Below are positions 25,901-37,491 of a stretch of DNA of 64,000 bases, in pieces; position 1 is the stretch's first letter, and the number at the start of each line of letters is the position of its first letter. The stretch spans positions 124,001 to 188,000 of the forward strand of contig JAPYMA010003040.1 of NCBI GenBank assembly GCA_035041965.1. Reading direction: 5' to 3'. Origin of the DNA: Anisakis pegreffii (Eukaryota > Nematoda > Chromadorea > Rhabditida > Anisakidae). The position numbers and the translations under genes are program-made. The notes beneath the pieces were generated by a model. That model worked only from the letters and a program-made list of their open reading frames with translations. It was not told where the DNA came from and searched no databases.

Positions 25901-28900
25901 GCAAAATTGCGTCGATTTTTGCCAAATTCGACGATGGACACCGTAAGTCGTTCGATTCTTCACTGTTGATCGTGCAGCTTTTATTGCATGGAAACTATGG
26001 CAAGCGATTTCATTGACAGTTAAGGCTTTAGGGTCGTAACTTCTCGTCTATTGCCTCAACAACTGCATTTCAGCACCGATTGGAGGATTACATTACAATG
26101 TATAATGCTTGTTATGGATTTTGTTATAACAGCGATGAAATATCGAGACTTGTGGCTAGAGATTTCGTAGCGACTATGAGAGAGGCTCAATTCACTGGTT
26201 TGCTTTTGCCCCAATATTTTAAGAGCTCTGTTTCACTGACGTTCGGAGCATTTTGAAACGTTCAAATGATAGAATGAAAAAAAAAAAGAAAAAGAAAACT
26301 GACCAAATGAAAACCAATCGTTTTGCTGTAAATTTCAGATCCACTCAGTCAAATTGCATTTGATAGTGGTGCGAATCGTTTGCAAAACTACATCTTTCAA
26401 TTTATGCCAAATCCGAACGGTCCACTTTTGACAGCTTTCAGCGTCGTTTCGCATTCAGCACCGTGCACCGATTATTCATGCTTCAATACGGTATGTGGAA
26501 AGGACGTCTGGAATTTGAATGATTCTTCAGCATATACACAAACCTGCAGTAAATTTTAAAAGATAGCAGCAGTTCAGGTGGCACATTTAAGCCGGAAAAA
26601 TGCAATGAAAAGCAACGCTTGAGACTTTGGTACAGTCATCTGGACGAGTTTGTGTTTATGAAGTGAAGATTGCTTCAAGCGAAATGCGCACATAACCTGT
26701 GAATAGCGATAGATGAGTCATAAGGAGGGCTAGCAAAATTATTTTTAGGCTGTGATTTAAGGCCACGCTTAAGTTCAGTTGATGAGCAAACAAGATACGA
26801 TATGAAATTATCGCTTGTTGAAGAGAGAAAATATTTTAGATGTGATGTTGTGTAAAAGGAACCACGAAGTGTTTTTGGGGATTTTGAAGTGAGCTTTAAT
26901 GAAATTTCAGCGCTTAATTCAGTGAGCAGTTCAGTTCGTTGGTAGATTGAGGCGCAGTTTTCAGTGGAATCCGAAAGGGCTGAATGCTCCACTTACATGC
27001 ATTGTTTGTTCGCAGTCCATGCTATGAGATTCCTAGTAATGGCTCGAAAGATATTTGAGATGGGTCTATTGAGCATCACTTAGAGGTACAGCTTGAAAGG
27101 CTATCAGTCATCATCAGCATGGATAATTAGATGCTTTAATAAATAGGCTTTTGTTCACGACTTTAGTCACATATTTGTGGTGTTGATGCGTATCGGATGC
27201 ACACCTTCGCTCATTAGCGACTTGTACAATGCTCATCAGAGGCAAATAATTGTGCATTCATACAAATACATTATCCACGTATCGATGAAGTCGTTTCTCT
27301 TTCCTGTGCTGGTTGACTCTCGCTTTAATTTCCGCTACTCACTTTAACGTACTTCAAATACATCCATAAACGTAAAGCTGTTCCACCTACAATTAACCTT
27401 AACTAACTTCAGAGCCAATTTCAGTCGATCGATTGTTTGAGAACAAAGCTCAAAACAAAACGGTTTTGAATTTTGTTTTTATTACAGTGAGATTTTTCTT
27501 TTCGAATCGACTGAAGATATAGACTAATACTGTGACGTTCCCAAACATTAAAGTTGTCGAAAAATCCGTTCGGTTATTGTTGGAGTGATTTTTCTTTGCA
27601 ACTGAGCAAGAACGCTTCAACTTACCAGTTTTTTTTTATCCGGGGGAGAGAGGGGAGGGAGGGAGGGCGGGGAGGGTTCTTTCACTAGAAGAACTCAGCG
27701 TTACCTGAAGCGATTTGAATTGCTTCCATTTGTTTTCCAATTGATGATGTTCCTCAGTCGAATGAAAGGATAAGATGAATAGAATAGCATTCAAGTAGGA
27801 AGGTTATCGAATAAATTTGATGACGACTAAATTCATACGAAAATATTTCCGCTGGCTTTTTCCGGTGTGAGCATTCTCTAGCATTGACTAATCTCTGTCG
27901 ATTCACACTAAGTGAAGATGCCAAACAGTGGATTCATCATGTACTTGTTTCATTTTTCATAAATCGCATTTTGCAGATAGCATTCATTCCAAACGAGTCG
28001 TTTTTGCATTCAGTAACGAATATGGGTATTACGCAGTGTATAATGAGGGGTGGTTGTCGAAACTACCTGGTCCTAATTATTGCTGTTGTAATCGCTGCGG
28101 CATTACTCATTGCCGCTGTCGCTTTCTACCTTATTCGCAGGAGGTTTGTTCAGTTCACTCAGGTTTAATCAAGCACCTAGATCACTTCAATAATCCGTTC
28201 GCTCTTGTGCTTCGTGTCCGCTTTGCTCATATGATAAACCACCATTACCCTTCTCAACAATCTGCATAACCCACAATTCCCCTCTCCACTAGCAATCTTC
28301 CGCTCCATAGCGTAAACCGGAAAGCTCAAATAAATGCAAACGTCAAGCCATGGCATTGTCATTGGTATTAAAAGAATGAATGAGTCGAGATCAAACAAAC
28401 GTCTTAAAAACATTGTTGAACAACTATAGAAAAAATGAAAAAAAAACTAATCAACATTTTTTTGCTAACCTATGTAATTATCTGCTAACATTCTCATCTC
28501 CTCCCCCCCCTCTCCCCTCCAGTCTCATGGAAGAGTTCTCCCGATGAGAAAGTCCTATATGAATCAGAACTCGGCTCCGTAATTGGGAATAAAATTTCTC
28601 ATCGGTTCATCAATAAACGTCCAATTTCGAGCCGTAACTTGATCGATGGGAAGGTCATGGTTCTTTAATTCGTTGCCATAGGAGTCCAAACACGGTGATA
28701 ATATCATTTAGGGAAAATCAGCTAATCGTTAATCAGCTTTCTAAAATTCACAGTGCCTTCTTATAAATTCGTCTTGTTTTAATACTGAAAGTGTGACGAA
28801 CTTGTTGAAGGATAAATATGAACGCTTATCGGCTCACCTGGAAAGTATCGAAGGATGGCGTTAAGGTTATCGAAAACAAACAGGTGACCTCCTTTCATGC

Positions 28901-31900
28901 ATAATCATGATACCTAGTAGATTGTAATCTGTTGGAAGAATGCAGATGACTTGATAAAATCCAATCTAACTACGTGCTGCCTATTATGATCGAAAAAAAA
29001 CCATTCGCTACATCAAAACTGAATGAAATTGAACTGAATATTGACTAATCGAATGTCGAGAATTTTAGTCGAAAAGCAAATCAACAGCCGATAACTTGAG
29101 CAGTAAGAGGAGGATAATAGAATCGTATGCACTTATGGGATCCGCGAAGGCTGAATTTATATGCTTAAAGCAGATTAAACGCATCAGATGGACGAAAAAT
29201 CAGCAAAAATTTCTATTCGAATTGAAATCTCTAAACTACGAGAACTTGACAACTTTTCTTGGGATTTGGTATAACGATGGCGATCGCTTCTACATATTTT
29301 ACACACTTATTGAGCGTGCTTCTCTCGAAGATTTCATATTCGATCATGAATTTAATATTGATGCAACATTCAGATCTGCATTCATCAAAGATATCATCAA
29401 GGTAGTTGAAATTCTTTTGAAGTAATATTCACAGTAAATTTTCATCACAACGATACATTTTCCTGAATAAAATGGGTATTCTGAATACAAAGTCTTCTAT
29501 GGAATCATTCTTTTGTTGCTCAAAAAAAAGACAACTGAGAGATGAAAACATTTTGCAGGGTCTTCAGTATTTGCACAAATCACCAATTGGGTTCCACGGA
29601 ATGTTATCGCTGCGGACGTGTCTTATTGACGCGAACTGGGTACTGAAAATGACAAATTTTGGTATATCGAACATGCTGAACGAATTTATTGCGTCTGAGC
29701 ATTTGAAGACGATGGAATTAATTCCTCAACAGTGTAAACCATTTATCATATTTCTGTAATTATGAAAGCAGTAGTACATCCTGATATGTTTATCATCTTA
29801 TGAGCCAAAGCTTTCAACCATCCCACCTCACTGTTGTTATGCATGATCCGTTTCAGATTATGTGACCATAGCACCTGAACTATTGCAAAATATACAAGTT
29901 ACACGAACTTACCCAAAAGGTACGGTAACGGGCGATATCTACAGCTTTGGGATGATGCTCTATTCGATAATGTATCGTTGTCAACCTTTCGAAAAAAACA
30001 ACATGGCACCCAGAGGTATCACCTTTGGCATCGTAAAGGATTTGAGTTGACTTGAACGAGTCGTTAAAAAATACTTACCCAATAATTTCATTTCTACGGT
30101 AACCATGCAAACGCTTTATGATTAGGTCAAATATTGAGTCAAGCTCTGTAAACCTGAATGAAGATACATACGTCTGATTTAAACACTTTTCAGAAATTAT
30201 CGAAGGCATTAAGCAAAATGGATTGAAACCAATCGTTGATAATCCCGAAGAAGATCCGGTTAGTTGCTTTGTTCGTTTACAGAGTTTGAAACGCTCTCGG
30301 TGCTGCTTGAATCACAATTTGATATCGTCACATTCACGAAAACGTGCAATTGTCGTTCTTTTTTGTGTGCAGTACCTTGAACGTGAAATGCCTTATGTGA
30401 CCACGTGAAATTCACAATTGGGGAAAATGATGCCTCTCCTATTTATTATACATCTAGAGAATAACGATAAGTGGGCATTAATACTGTCAATTTAGACAGG
30501 CGAATGCATAAATTGCCGTGAGCACTTTCGACTGAATCGCTGGAATTCTCGGCGATCGGCGATTTGTTGCATTCGGGCAGTATACCGCCGATTCCCGGAA
30601 ACTTTTGCGATTCGCCGATTTTTGAAAGTAATGTTTATGATTCGGCGCAAGAACCCGCGCTTTGTTCCACAGCCATTCGGTATTCGACGATCTACCGAAT
30701 CTATCTATCTTTCCACATTCAGTCCCAATATCTTCCGAATTTGTGTTCCTCGAGGAAAATTTTCACACATTCCCACAAACTATCGTGCCCAGAAAAACTA
30801 TCGCCGATACTATCTATATTCGCTGAGCTCTTCAAATTTAAAAAAAATCTTCGATTCATCTAATAGTAAGACATAATTAACGACGAGAATCAACGATTAA
30901 CAAAATTGCGCTTACCTCTAACGACAAAGCCAAAGATGTGAAAAAAGTAACGGATCTTGAATAAATTATTATGTGCACGTTAAGTTCCATTCGTGAGTGG
31001 CAATTAAATCAGTTGGAAACTCGCGAACAGCCATTAGGTTATGAGACAATGATTTGAGTATGATTCGAGGAATATTTCCAGCTTATCACAATGATGTGTC
31101 AGTGTTGGAACTCATCTCCTGAAGAACGACCCAAATTGCGAAGCATTCATCAAACCGTTACTGCTGCATTCGCATCCTCGTAAGTACAGATGTTTTCTCA
31201 TTGAAAAGTTACTGACACTGCCCACTTCAACACCAGGAATGCGGACACCAGGTCTCATCCGATGCACTCTAATTCGATGAAACCTTCTTTTGAGGGCTTT
31301 TCTTTGGAGACTGGAAAATACTGTGTTTTTCTTACACAGTTTCGTTCCCAACAGATTTCGCCACAAATGGATTCCTCCCCACCGGAAAAAGAATTTCATA
31401 TTTGCATATACACTTCCCTCCAGTTGGTGGATCCTCGTTTCCAGAAATTCTCATTCTTTCTCACATACCACGTCCGCATAAGCCTTCATTTTTTGTCGAA
31501 TGTGCTCCTAAATCTGCGTCTCAAATTTTTGCTAATGACAATTGCTATTGATCCAATCATTCAGTAGCTGACGGTCTCCCTTCTGCCGTGAAAATTGTGT
31601 GGATAAGTTATACTTTACAGCACAATAGATCCCTCGTCCTAGGAAAATTTCACCTTTAGAAAGCTGGGAATTTTAATCGGCTCGGAAAACGTATTGAAGG
31701 AAGTGTATTACACATACCGTCAGAGAGTTTCTTCTTTTCACGTTTACCAATTCTCACAAAAATATGCATTATGAAGTGATCAATATTCATTCCAGAAAAG
31801 GTAACCTAGTTGATCAAATGATCAAAATGAACGAAAAATATGCGCAAAATTTGGAAAGAATCGTTGCCGAACGCAACTCGATGTTGGTTGAAGCGCAGGA

Positions 31901-34881
31901 GCAAACCGATAGACTTCTTTGCGAAATGTTGCCACCGTAAGATTTATTCGTTCAGTTGATCTGAGATTCTTACCTTCTCACTTATTGACTATCGAAACTA
32001 AGGTAAAGCAGTGTAATGAATGGTCCGTAACAAATCAAATGATATGCACTTATCCTCTGCAGCCAACTACGTATGGTTTTGCGAATAAATATGGGCAAAT
32101 TGTATCAGGATATGAAGAATGTAAATAATAGCGCTATTAGGATGAAATTTTCGTTCAACTTTTATTAGGTTATAGGCAGTCTTAGTTGAATATAATAGCC
32201 GCTTTCGGTAATCACAGCCTACAAAAGAGGACGAATTTTTTTTTCACTACAGGTGCAAAATCGTCTCCCTGAATATTCCGATTCACACGCCCGGGAAATT
32301 TTTTTTCGAATCTTAATGCTTGTGTGAGGAGAAGTACTATTTCTTGACGAATGTGTGCCATAGAGAGAGTAGTCGGGAAGTTCAAGATCTGCGCGATTAT
32401 TGGGGCACATTTGCATTTGCACAGAAAAGATGTATTGGATGGTAGAGAGGCTTGAATCAGGAGGACATTATCAAGGTCGAATTACAGTTGCATTCAACAG
32501 AGTGAAAGATTGCTCAGAGCGTGCAAGTGTTTGTCGGTGAAGACTCTGAAGCTAGCTTCAAATGAGATGTTTGTCCACGATACTCCTATCACTTAGTGGT
32601 ACTCTAAGCAACACCATACCATGCAGGCACGATTTTTGCTTTGAAACAACGGATGTACTTCATACAGTTTAAGAGAAGTCATATGGCTGTTAGATTGATT
32701 AACTGTAACTTCAATAATCAGTTTTTGTCCTCCTTAGAAACAATCGTCTTTGTGTTCAATAGATGACAGTAGCTTGCGGCATCGATCACCTGGAAAAAGT
32801 TTGGGTTCAATAATGAAGGGCTAACAGCAACTGTTACAACTGGTCATATGTAGAATCATCAAAGGAAAACCATATTCAAACCAATACGTTTGAATGATCA
32901 TGGGCTTTCATTGACCGGCCTTAGCTGTTCGTTCGGAGAAGCCAAAAGTCTTCAGTTGTATTTGGAATCAGTTAGTGGTGTCACTTCACACTAGTCCTGC
33001 CCTCAGATATGAAATAGTCAAGCATGTCACAACCCATTGACGTGGCTAAATTTACGAACCAAACGAAATATCTTTCTCATTACACCCGGCGCGAGCTAGA
33101 ACCATGACGGCTAGTGAAATATTTCGTCGCCACAACGTGAACTAAATTTTATCTTTAAAACCATGTAAGCATTACAAAATTTTCCTTCGAATTACCAACG
33201 ATTTAACGATACGAGCTGCAAATGTTGGACTGTGCTATTTCACGATAGATACATTTCAGGACCATAGCAGCTCAACTAAAGGAAGGCACAACGATTATTC
33301 CACGCAGTTACGACTCAGTCACTGTCGCGTTCTGTCAAATTGTTGATTTTGGTGTACTTATGGGTAAATGTACGCCTGATCAAGTGAGTATTCGAAAATT
33401 GCAATCAGGAGCCGTTACAAACTGCAACCCATAGAATCAGATTTCGTGGAATAATTTTGAAGGAAGATGTGACTTATCTTCACTTGGGGGTGATGTTGCT
33501 AAAAAATAACAGCTGATTATCACTTGTCAATAACATTCCTTGATAGGTGATCGCGTTTTTGAACGATGTCTTCACGACATTCGATGAAGTGATCGGAAAG
33601 CATGATGCATACAAAGTTGAAACAACCGGTGAAACTTATATGGTAGCGTCAGGTGTACCGAGCGAGAATGAAGGTCGTCACGTTTTCGAAATATCTGAAA
33701 TTGCACTCGAAATCCGAAAGGTACGTCTTTAAGGATTGACCAAGATTTGTGGACGTCGCGTAGATAAAATAGCTGAGAGCAGTAAAATGATTCAGGAATA
33801 TTTCAGCTTGTTTGCACGACCTCAGCGTCAGTATGTAAATAGGAGTTCGCTGAAGATATGAAATCTTTTAGTCGATACCATGAAAACTGGCTGACAGAAG
33901 GCAAAAAGCGATTTTTGGCGGCAGTCGAATTTGCGCTCTAAACGAATAACAACTAATCCCTTCACCGAGGAATCTTACTCAGACTATCAATCTAACGAGT
34001 AAAATCCAGAAGTTAATCCCCAGTTTGGGCAAGAAATACATCATTTATTGCTCACACGAGAACTGATGCGACAACTGGTTTCTCAACAAATTCATCACCT
34101 TAGACTATCTCCGGAGAAAAAAGCATGATGAATGCATTTGCTGTCGTTGATTCACTCTTATGAATTCCAGTTGAGCTTGACATACAAAGTTGCGTACGCT
34201 CCCGACTGGAAATTACGGGTCCGAATCGGGTTTCATTGTGGGCCTATCGCAGCTGGCGTTATTGGATTGCGCTCACCTCGATACTGTCTCTTCGGCGATA
34301 CGGTAAAAACGCTTTCGCTATTCGTAGTTATGAACAATTCGTGAAACTGTATGAAGCACTTTAGTAATGATTTAACGAGTGTTCACCAGCGTAATTGTGT
34401 TGTATACCTTTCAAGTGAGCACTAACTGTGAATTAGATAAATAGATGGTGAAATAAAATGGAAAAGTTAAAGTCTCTCGAGATTGGTCAATGATCTCACT
34501 TAGAAGTTCACAAAGTCTATGATTTTGTTGTTATGCACTGTTGCTTCAACAGAATTACAGGTGAATTTTGCATCAAGAATGCAAAGCAACTGCCAGGCGA
34601 ATCAGATACAAATGGCCGAATCGACTGCATTGATTCTGATGAAATCGCCTGAATATAAACTCACCAAACGTGGAATTGTGCACGTCAAAGGCAAAGGTGT
34701 GTAAAAATCAAGCGTTATTCATAACTGATGCTATGAAGCATTGAGCATAACTAATGCTCAGAAATTCATTGCAGGCGATGTGAATACATATTGGCTGAAT
34801 GAGCATATAACTGATCCAGGATCACATCAAAATGCAGCATCTACTGACATTAACACAAAATCAGAGAATGAGGTCAACTGA
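22915..34881 (+). CDS. Receptor-type guanylyl cyclase with altered cyclase active site
   Basis: Exons (phases agree): 22915-23072, 23376-23454, 23597-23806, 24810-24981, 25311-25468, 25865-25942, 26074-26197, 26339-26490, 27977-28143, about 28811-28883, 29069-29401, 29559-29733, 29857-30015, 30194-30258, 31082-31179, 31796-31936, 33260-33383, 33547-33720, 34171-34302, 34561-34696, 34775-34881; about 1004 aa. CTCAG directly precedes the ATG, as at a spliced-leader site. Domains in order: signal peptide (about 1-19); ligand-binding region with [11 protein letters not shown] and FWNIPVF; membrane segment about 407-429; kinase-homology domain about 460-715 ([35 protein letters not shown]); dimerisation helix ([22 protein letters not shown]); cyclase domain about 785-970 ([30 protein letters not shown]). 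The metal-binding aspartates are replaced: FCQIVDFG for FSDIVGFT (Gln807) and VETTGETYM for VETIGDAYM (Glu851). The guanine-binding Glu847 and the Cys of YCLFGDT remain. The kinase domain has NFG for DFG. The exon at 28811 has a poor acceptor (GTTGAAG). An alternative route uses the donor at 28167 and an exon at 28523. The family is certain; catalytic activity is doubtful. Confidence 0.9.
23945..24690. repeat. Diverged inverted repeat pair in receptor-cyclase intron 3
   Basis: TGAATAGTGTTTGCAA near 23948 recurs inverted near 24670 as TGAGTAGTGTTTGCAA (15 of 16 bases). Beyond it both sides carry GGATCGA-, GGAATT- and GTTCAAC-type blocks in the same order. The pair brackets about 550 bp and may be the decayed ends of a small DNA transposon. 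No transposase is present. Confidence 0.4.
24789..24824. repeat. 12-bp inverted repeat with the 3' splice site in its loop
   Basis: ACTAACTAATAT (24789-24800) and its exact reverse complement (24813-24824) flank a 12-base loop containing TTCTTTCAG, the acceptor of receptor-cyclase exon 4. The right arm is coding sequence. In the pre-mRNA this could present or hide the splice site. Confidence 0.85.
26675..26992 (-). CDS. Hypothetical 105-aa ORF inside a receptor-cyclase intron
   Basis: An uninterrupted minus-strand frame starts [13 protein letters not shown] and is rich in Ser and Thr, with no recognised domain, signal peptide or partner exon. It lies wholly within the 26491-27976 intron of the receptor cyclase. 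It may be a chance ORF; I keep it only because it is longer than most random frames here. Confidence 0.15.
   Translation of the reverse strand: MEHSALSDSTENCASIYQRTELLTELSAEISLKLTSKSPKTLRGSFYTTSHLKYFLSSTSDNFISYLVCSSTELKRGLKSQPKNNFASPPYDSSIAIHRLCAHFA
27642..27676 (+). other. G-quadruplex-forming tract in intron
   Basis: Seven runs of three or more G are separated by one to three bases in 35 bp, preceded by a T-run. It lies in the 1.5-kb intron before the transmembrane exon of the receptor cyclase, on the sense strand, so it could also fold in the pre-mRNA. The motif is plain in the sequence. Any effect on splicing or transcription is inference. Confidence 0.8.
28501..28522 (+). other. C-rich polypyrimidine tract ending in CTCCAG
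   Basis: A run of C with a few T ends in CTCCAG at 28522. It is unlike the T-rich acceptors used elsewhere in this gene. It precedes an open stretch (after [10 protein letters not shown]) that might be an alternative juxtamembrane exon of the receptor cyclase. The complement has G-runs. Confidence 0.4.
30536..30660. repeat. CGGCGAT/ATCGCCG-rich patch in receptor-cyclase intron
   Basis: GGCGATCGGCGATTTG, GCCGATTCCCGG, GATTCGCCGATTTTT and ATTCGGCGC lie within about 125 bp. The patch is rich in CpG and is a diffuse repeat in both orientations, unlike the AT-rich intron around it. It is probably a decayed repeat. Confidence 0.5.
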
Positions 34882-36006
34882 TCTCTACGACTCAAATGGC
34901 CATAGCATGTTCCAGATGTCCATCACATTCAATCAACCATCGTTCATCCAACTGGAGAGCTGCACATAGCACAGATATTCACTAATAATGAAACTTTTGT
35001 TTGAAACAAATTGTGTTCTAAACTGTGACTTTACTACACCAATCAGTGATGAAGTAAAAGTGTTACATCTCTTCTCGCAAAGGTTATTTCATTACACTTT
35101 TCACTTTCATCACTGCCACCGCTTTGCACTTATAAGACGAACTACAATACTCAAAGAATGAGTGTGCATCTTTGAGCAATACAAATTATCAACCCATACG
35201 AGCGAGTATCAATCCCCATACGCTTGTTCCATTGTTAACATGAACAACAAAAAATGTGCTCGTATATTGTTACTCATTCGGTTCAAGTAATCCATTTCAC
35301 TTTTGCCCCTAATTGATTGATGAAGATGCTCGTTCAGTTTTTTTTCCATTACTGATGTTAGATATAAAAAATGTTCCCTTCATTTGAACTTCTCATAAAT
35401 AAGTGGACTGAAAATTTTGACTTCTGTTCTATATTATTGGAGATACTGGAGTTTGTTTTTATGGATGAGTCAGTCTCGAGATGAGAAATTATTCAATATG
35501 TCTTTATACACGCCATAAAATAATGAACAAAGTTACCAGAGTGCTTCAGAAACGATGAAGTCAGTGTCGAAGAAATGAAATAATACTCAATTTATTCACA
35601 AATCAAACAAAATAACCATAATCATGTAAGTTCGTCATGTTTTCACCGAGTCTAATGCCAAAGGATACAAATTAAAATATCATCAAAAGTTCAACAATAG
35701 AACTCGGTGAAGCTATCAAAATATTATTTATATCAAGTCGCTGTGTACAGAAAGCATTCTTATCGAACAAAAATTATCGATGATTTTCTTCATCGGAATG
35801 ACTTCAAATGAGCAGTGCTACATTTGACTGAAAAATAGATACATTTACCGTATATTCACATATCAATAACACTTTGCACGAGTGAATTGCTACGATTTTA
35901 TAAAACATTCAATGCATGTAGCACTAAGTGCCAATAAAAAATTCGAAAAATCACACAGACAAAATCACATTGAGGATAACAATGGGAGAGCGGAACTTGA
36001 AGAGAG

Positions 36007-36261
36007 ATGCCGAACAGTTTATTGAAAATTATGCAGAGGAGGGAAGTTCTGAACCAACAACTGTCTGTTGCAGTGAATACTATGAAATTATCTTCGCTAT
36101 TCTCATGGCTTCCTTACCGTACTCTAGTGTTCACTGCTACTGAATGGGTAGTTTGGTCATTTCAGAGGTATGCTGATGAATCGGACCATTCGTTCAGCAG
36201 GAGATCACTAAATTTCACGGAATCGAAAGTTATTCAGAACAGTGATGAATCGAGGTTCTAA
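36007..36261 (+). CDS. Hypothetical 84-aa ORF
   Basis: Open frame starting MPNSLLKIMQRREV and ending SDESRF. Its middle is hydrophobic and aromatic (LFSWLPYRTLVFTATEWVVW), as in a membrane segment, and its tail is charged and Ser-rich. No recognised family and no supported neighbouring exon. It overlaps another open frame (35928-36143, containing MGERNLKRDAEQF), so at most one of them is real. Confidence 0.2.
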   Translation: MPNSLLKIMQRREVLNQQLSVAVNTMKLSSLFSWLPYRTLVFTATEWVVWSFQRYADESDHSFSRRSLNFTESKVIQNSDESRF

Positions 36262-36602
36262 TGGCAGTATCTACACCGCAAATAAATCTACGACTAAGTG
36301 ACGAAGTTATCGGTCACCAACTGATGAAACCAACAATAAGCCACTTGTTGTAATTGTCCTCTAACATTTATGTCGAAATTCGACAAAATCACTTGATTGT
36401 GACGCATCCCTCTTCAATGGTTCGGATTTTTCGCATAGTGCGCATTATCTGCCCATTGTGACCGTTTTTTCAAATCAACTCAGCTACTGTCTTTTATTTC
36501 CATCTTATTTCATTATCACGTCATCTGTTTGTGCCGACCTCGACATGAAAATTATCTCAAAACTGTTACGAGCAGCACCCTACTCAGTTTATTGTGTGAC
36601 AT

Positions 36603-36938
36603 TTGAACTCTGTTAGTGACTGGAGAAACATAAATAGAGTTAAAAACTCTATGAGTAAATTTATGTCTCTGCAGTTTCAAGATCGTGACGCCGCACATAT
36701 GTTTTTCGATTACATCGAAAACTTTCAATATTTCAATTCTTGGAAGAATACTTTTCGAAGGATGAAGACATATGAAGATCATGTGTACACTGTTTCATTC
36801 TGTGAATTGTACACCAGTGATTCGGTTTTCAAACTCGGTGAAGGATTTACCGGAGAAGGAGTACTGCTCGTGAATGAATCTTGCTGTATTGTTTGCGATG
36901 ACATTAGTAGAGGAGTTCTGGGACGTCGAGAATCCTGA
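36603..36938 (+). CDS. Hypothetical ORF, possible exon with acceptor at 36675
   Basis: Frame of 111 codons. A good acceptor (TCTCTGCAG) precedes FQDRDAAHMFFDYIENF, and an upstream stretch ending PYSVYC at about 36596 could join it in phase across a 79-base intron. No family recognised. The minus strand has a rival Ser/Pro-rich frame here (contains SSTPSPVNPSPSLKTES), so strand and coding status are unresolved. Confidence 0.2.
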   Translation: MNSVSDWRNINRVKNSMSKFMSLQFQDRDAAHMFFDYIENFQYFNSWKNTFRRMKTYEDHVYTVSFCELYTSDSVFKLGEGFTGEGVLLVNESCCIVCDDISRGVLGRRES

Positions 36939-37491
36939 AAAAAAAATTCATTGAGTATTTCGGTCGTTGACGTGTCACTGGTAGGAATCTTCCTATGGTT
37001 CTTGTCACATTCAACCGAAATTCAGTGCATTTATAATGCGGTGGTGTTGATCATTGGATTCTCGAAATGGAACTCTTAGCAGCCCTCTCAGTTGTGCTAA
37101 CGCCCACACTGATACTGTTCTTATTCGTGCATTCCGAAACAGTCTTAATTTGGGAAGCTAGTTGCAACTGATATCCTTCTTACAAAAATGCTGTTTGATA
37201 GCCCAAGTGTTTGATATCGCGACGAACATCAATTGTTTTCTGCCTCCTTTCCCTTATATTGCCCATCCTTGATGTGATGAACGCAATAAGAAAACAAAAT
37301 CAAATTCACTTCATCAATTGAATGAATGCGTGCATTTTAACGCAAGCATATAATTATGCGCGTTTTGATGTGCCTGAACTGCCGACGCAGTGTTAACGTG
37401 AACAGGGATTGATTAGTGAAAAACGTCAAGCTGAAAAGCGCATCGTTCAAGGCAATAAACAGTAGCTGTGTCGCATGCAACTGCCTACTAC

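Larger units (their letters stand above)
34882..37491. other. Intergenic region between receptor cyclase and globin
   Basis: The region lies between the ends of two convergent genes. Apart from two unrecognised ORFs listed separately (36007-36261 and 36603-36938), I see only AT-rich DNA. No clear polyadenylation signals were resolved. Confidence 0.4.

Noticed and set aside
27928..28269. 113-codon frame over the transmembrane exon
   Set aside because: It runs in a different frame from the membrane helix ([20 protein letters not shown]), which is the real coding frame.
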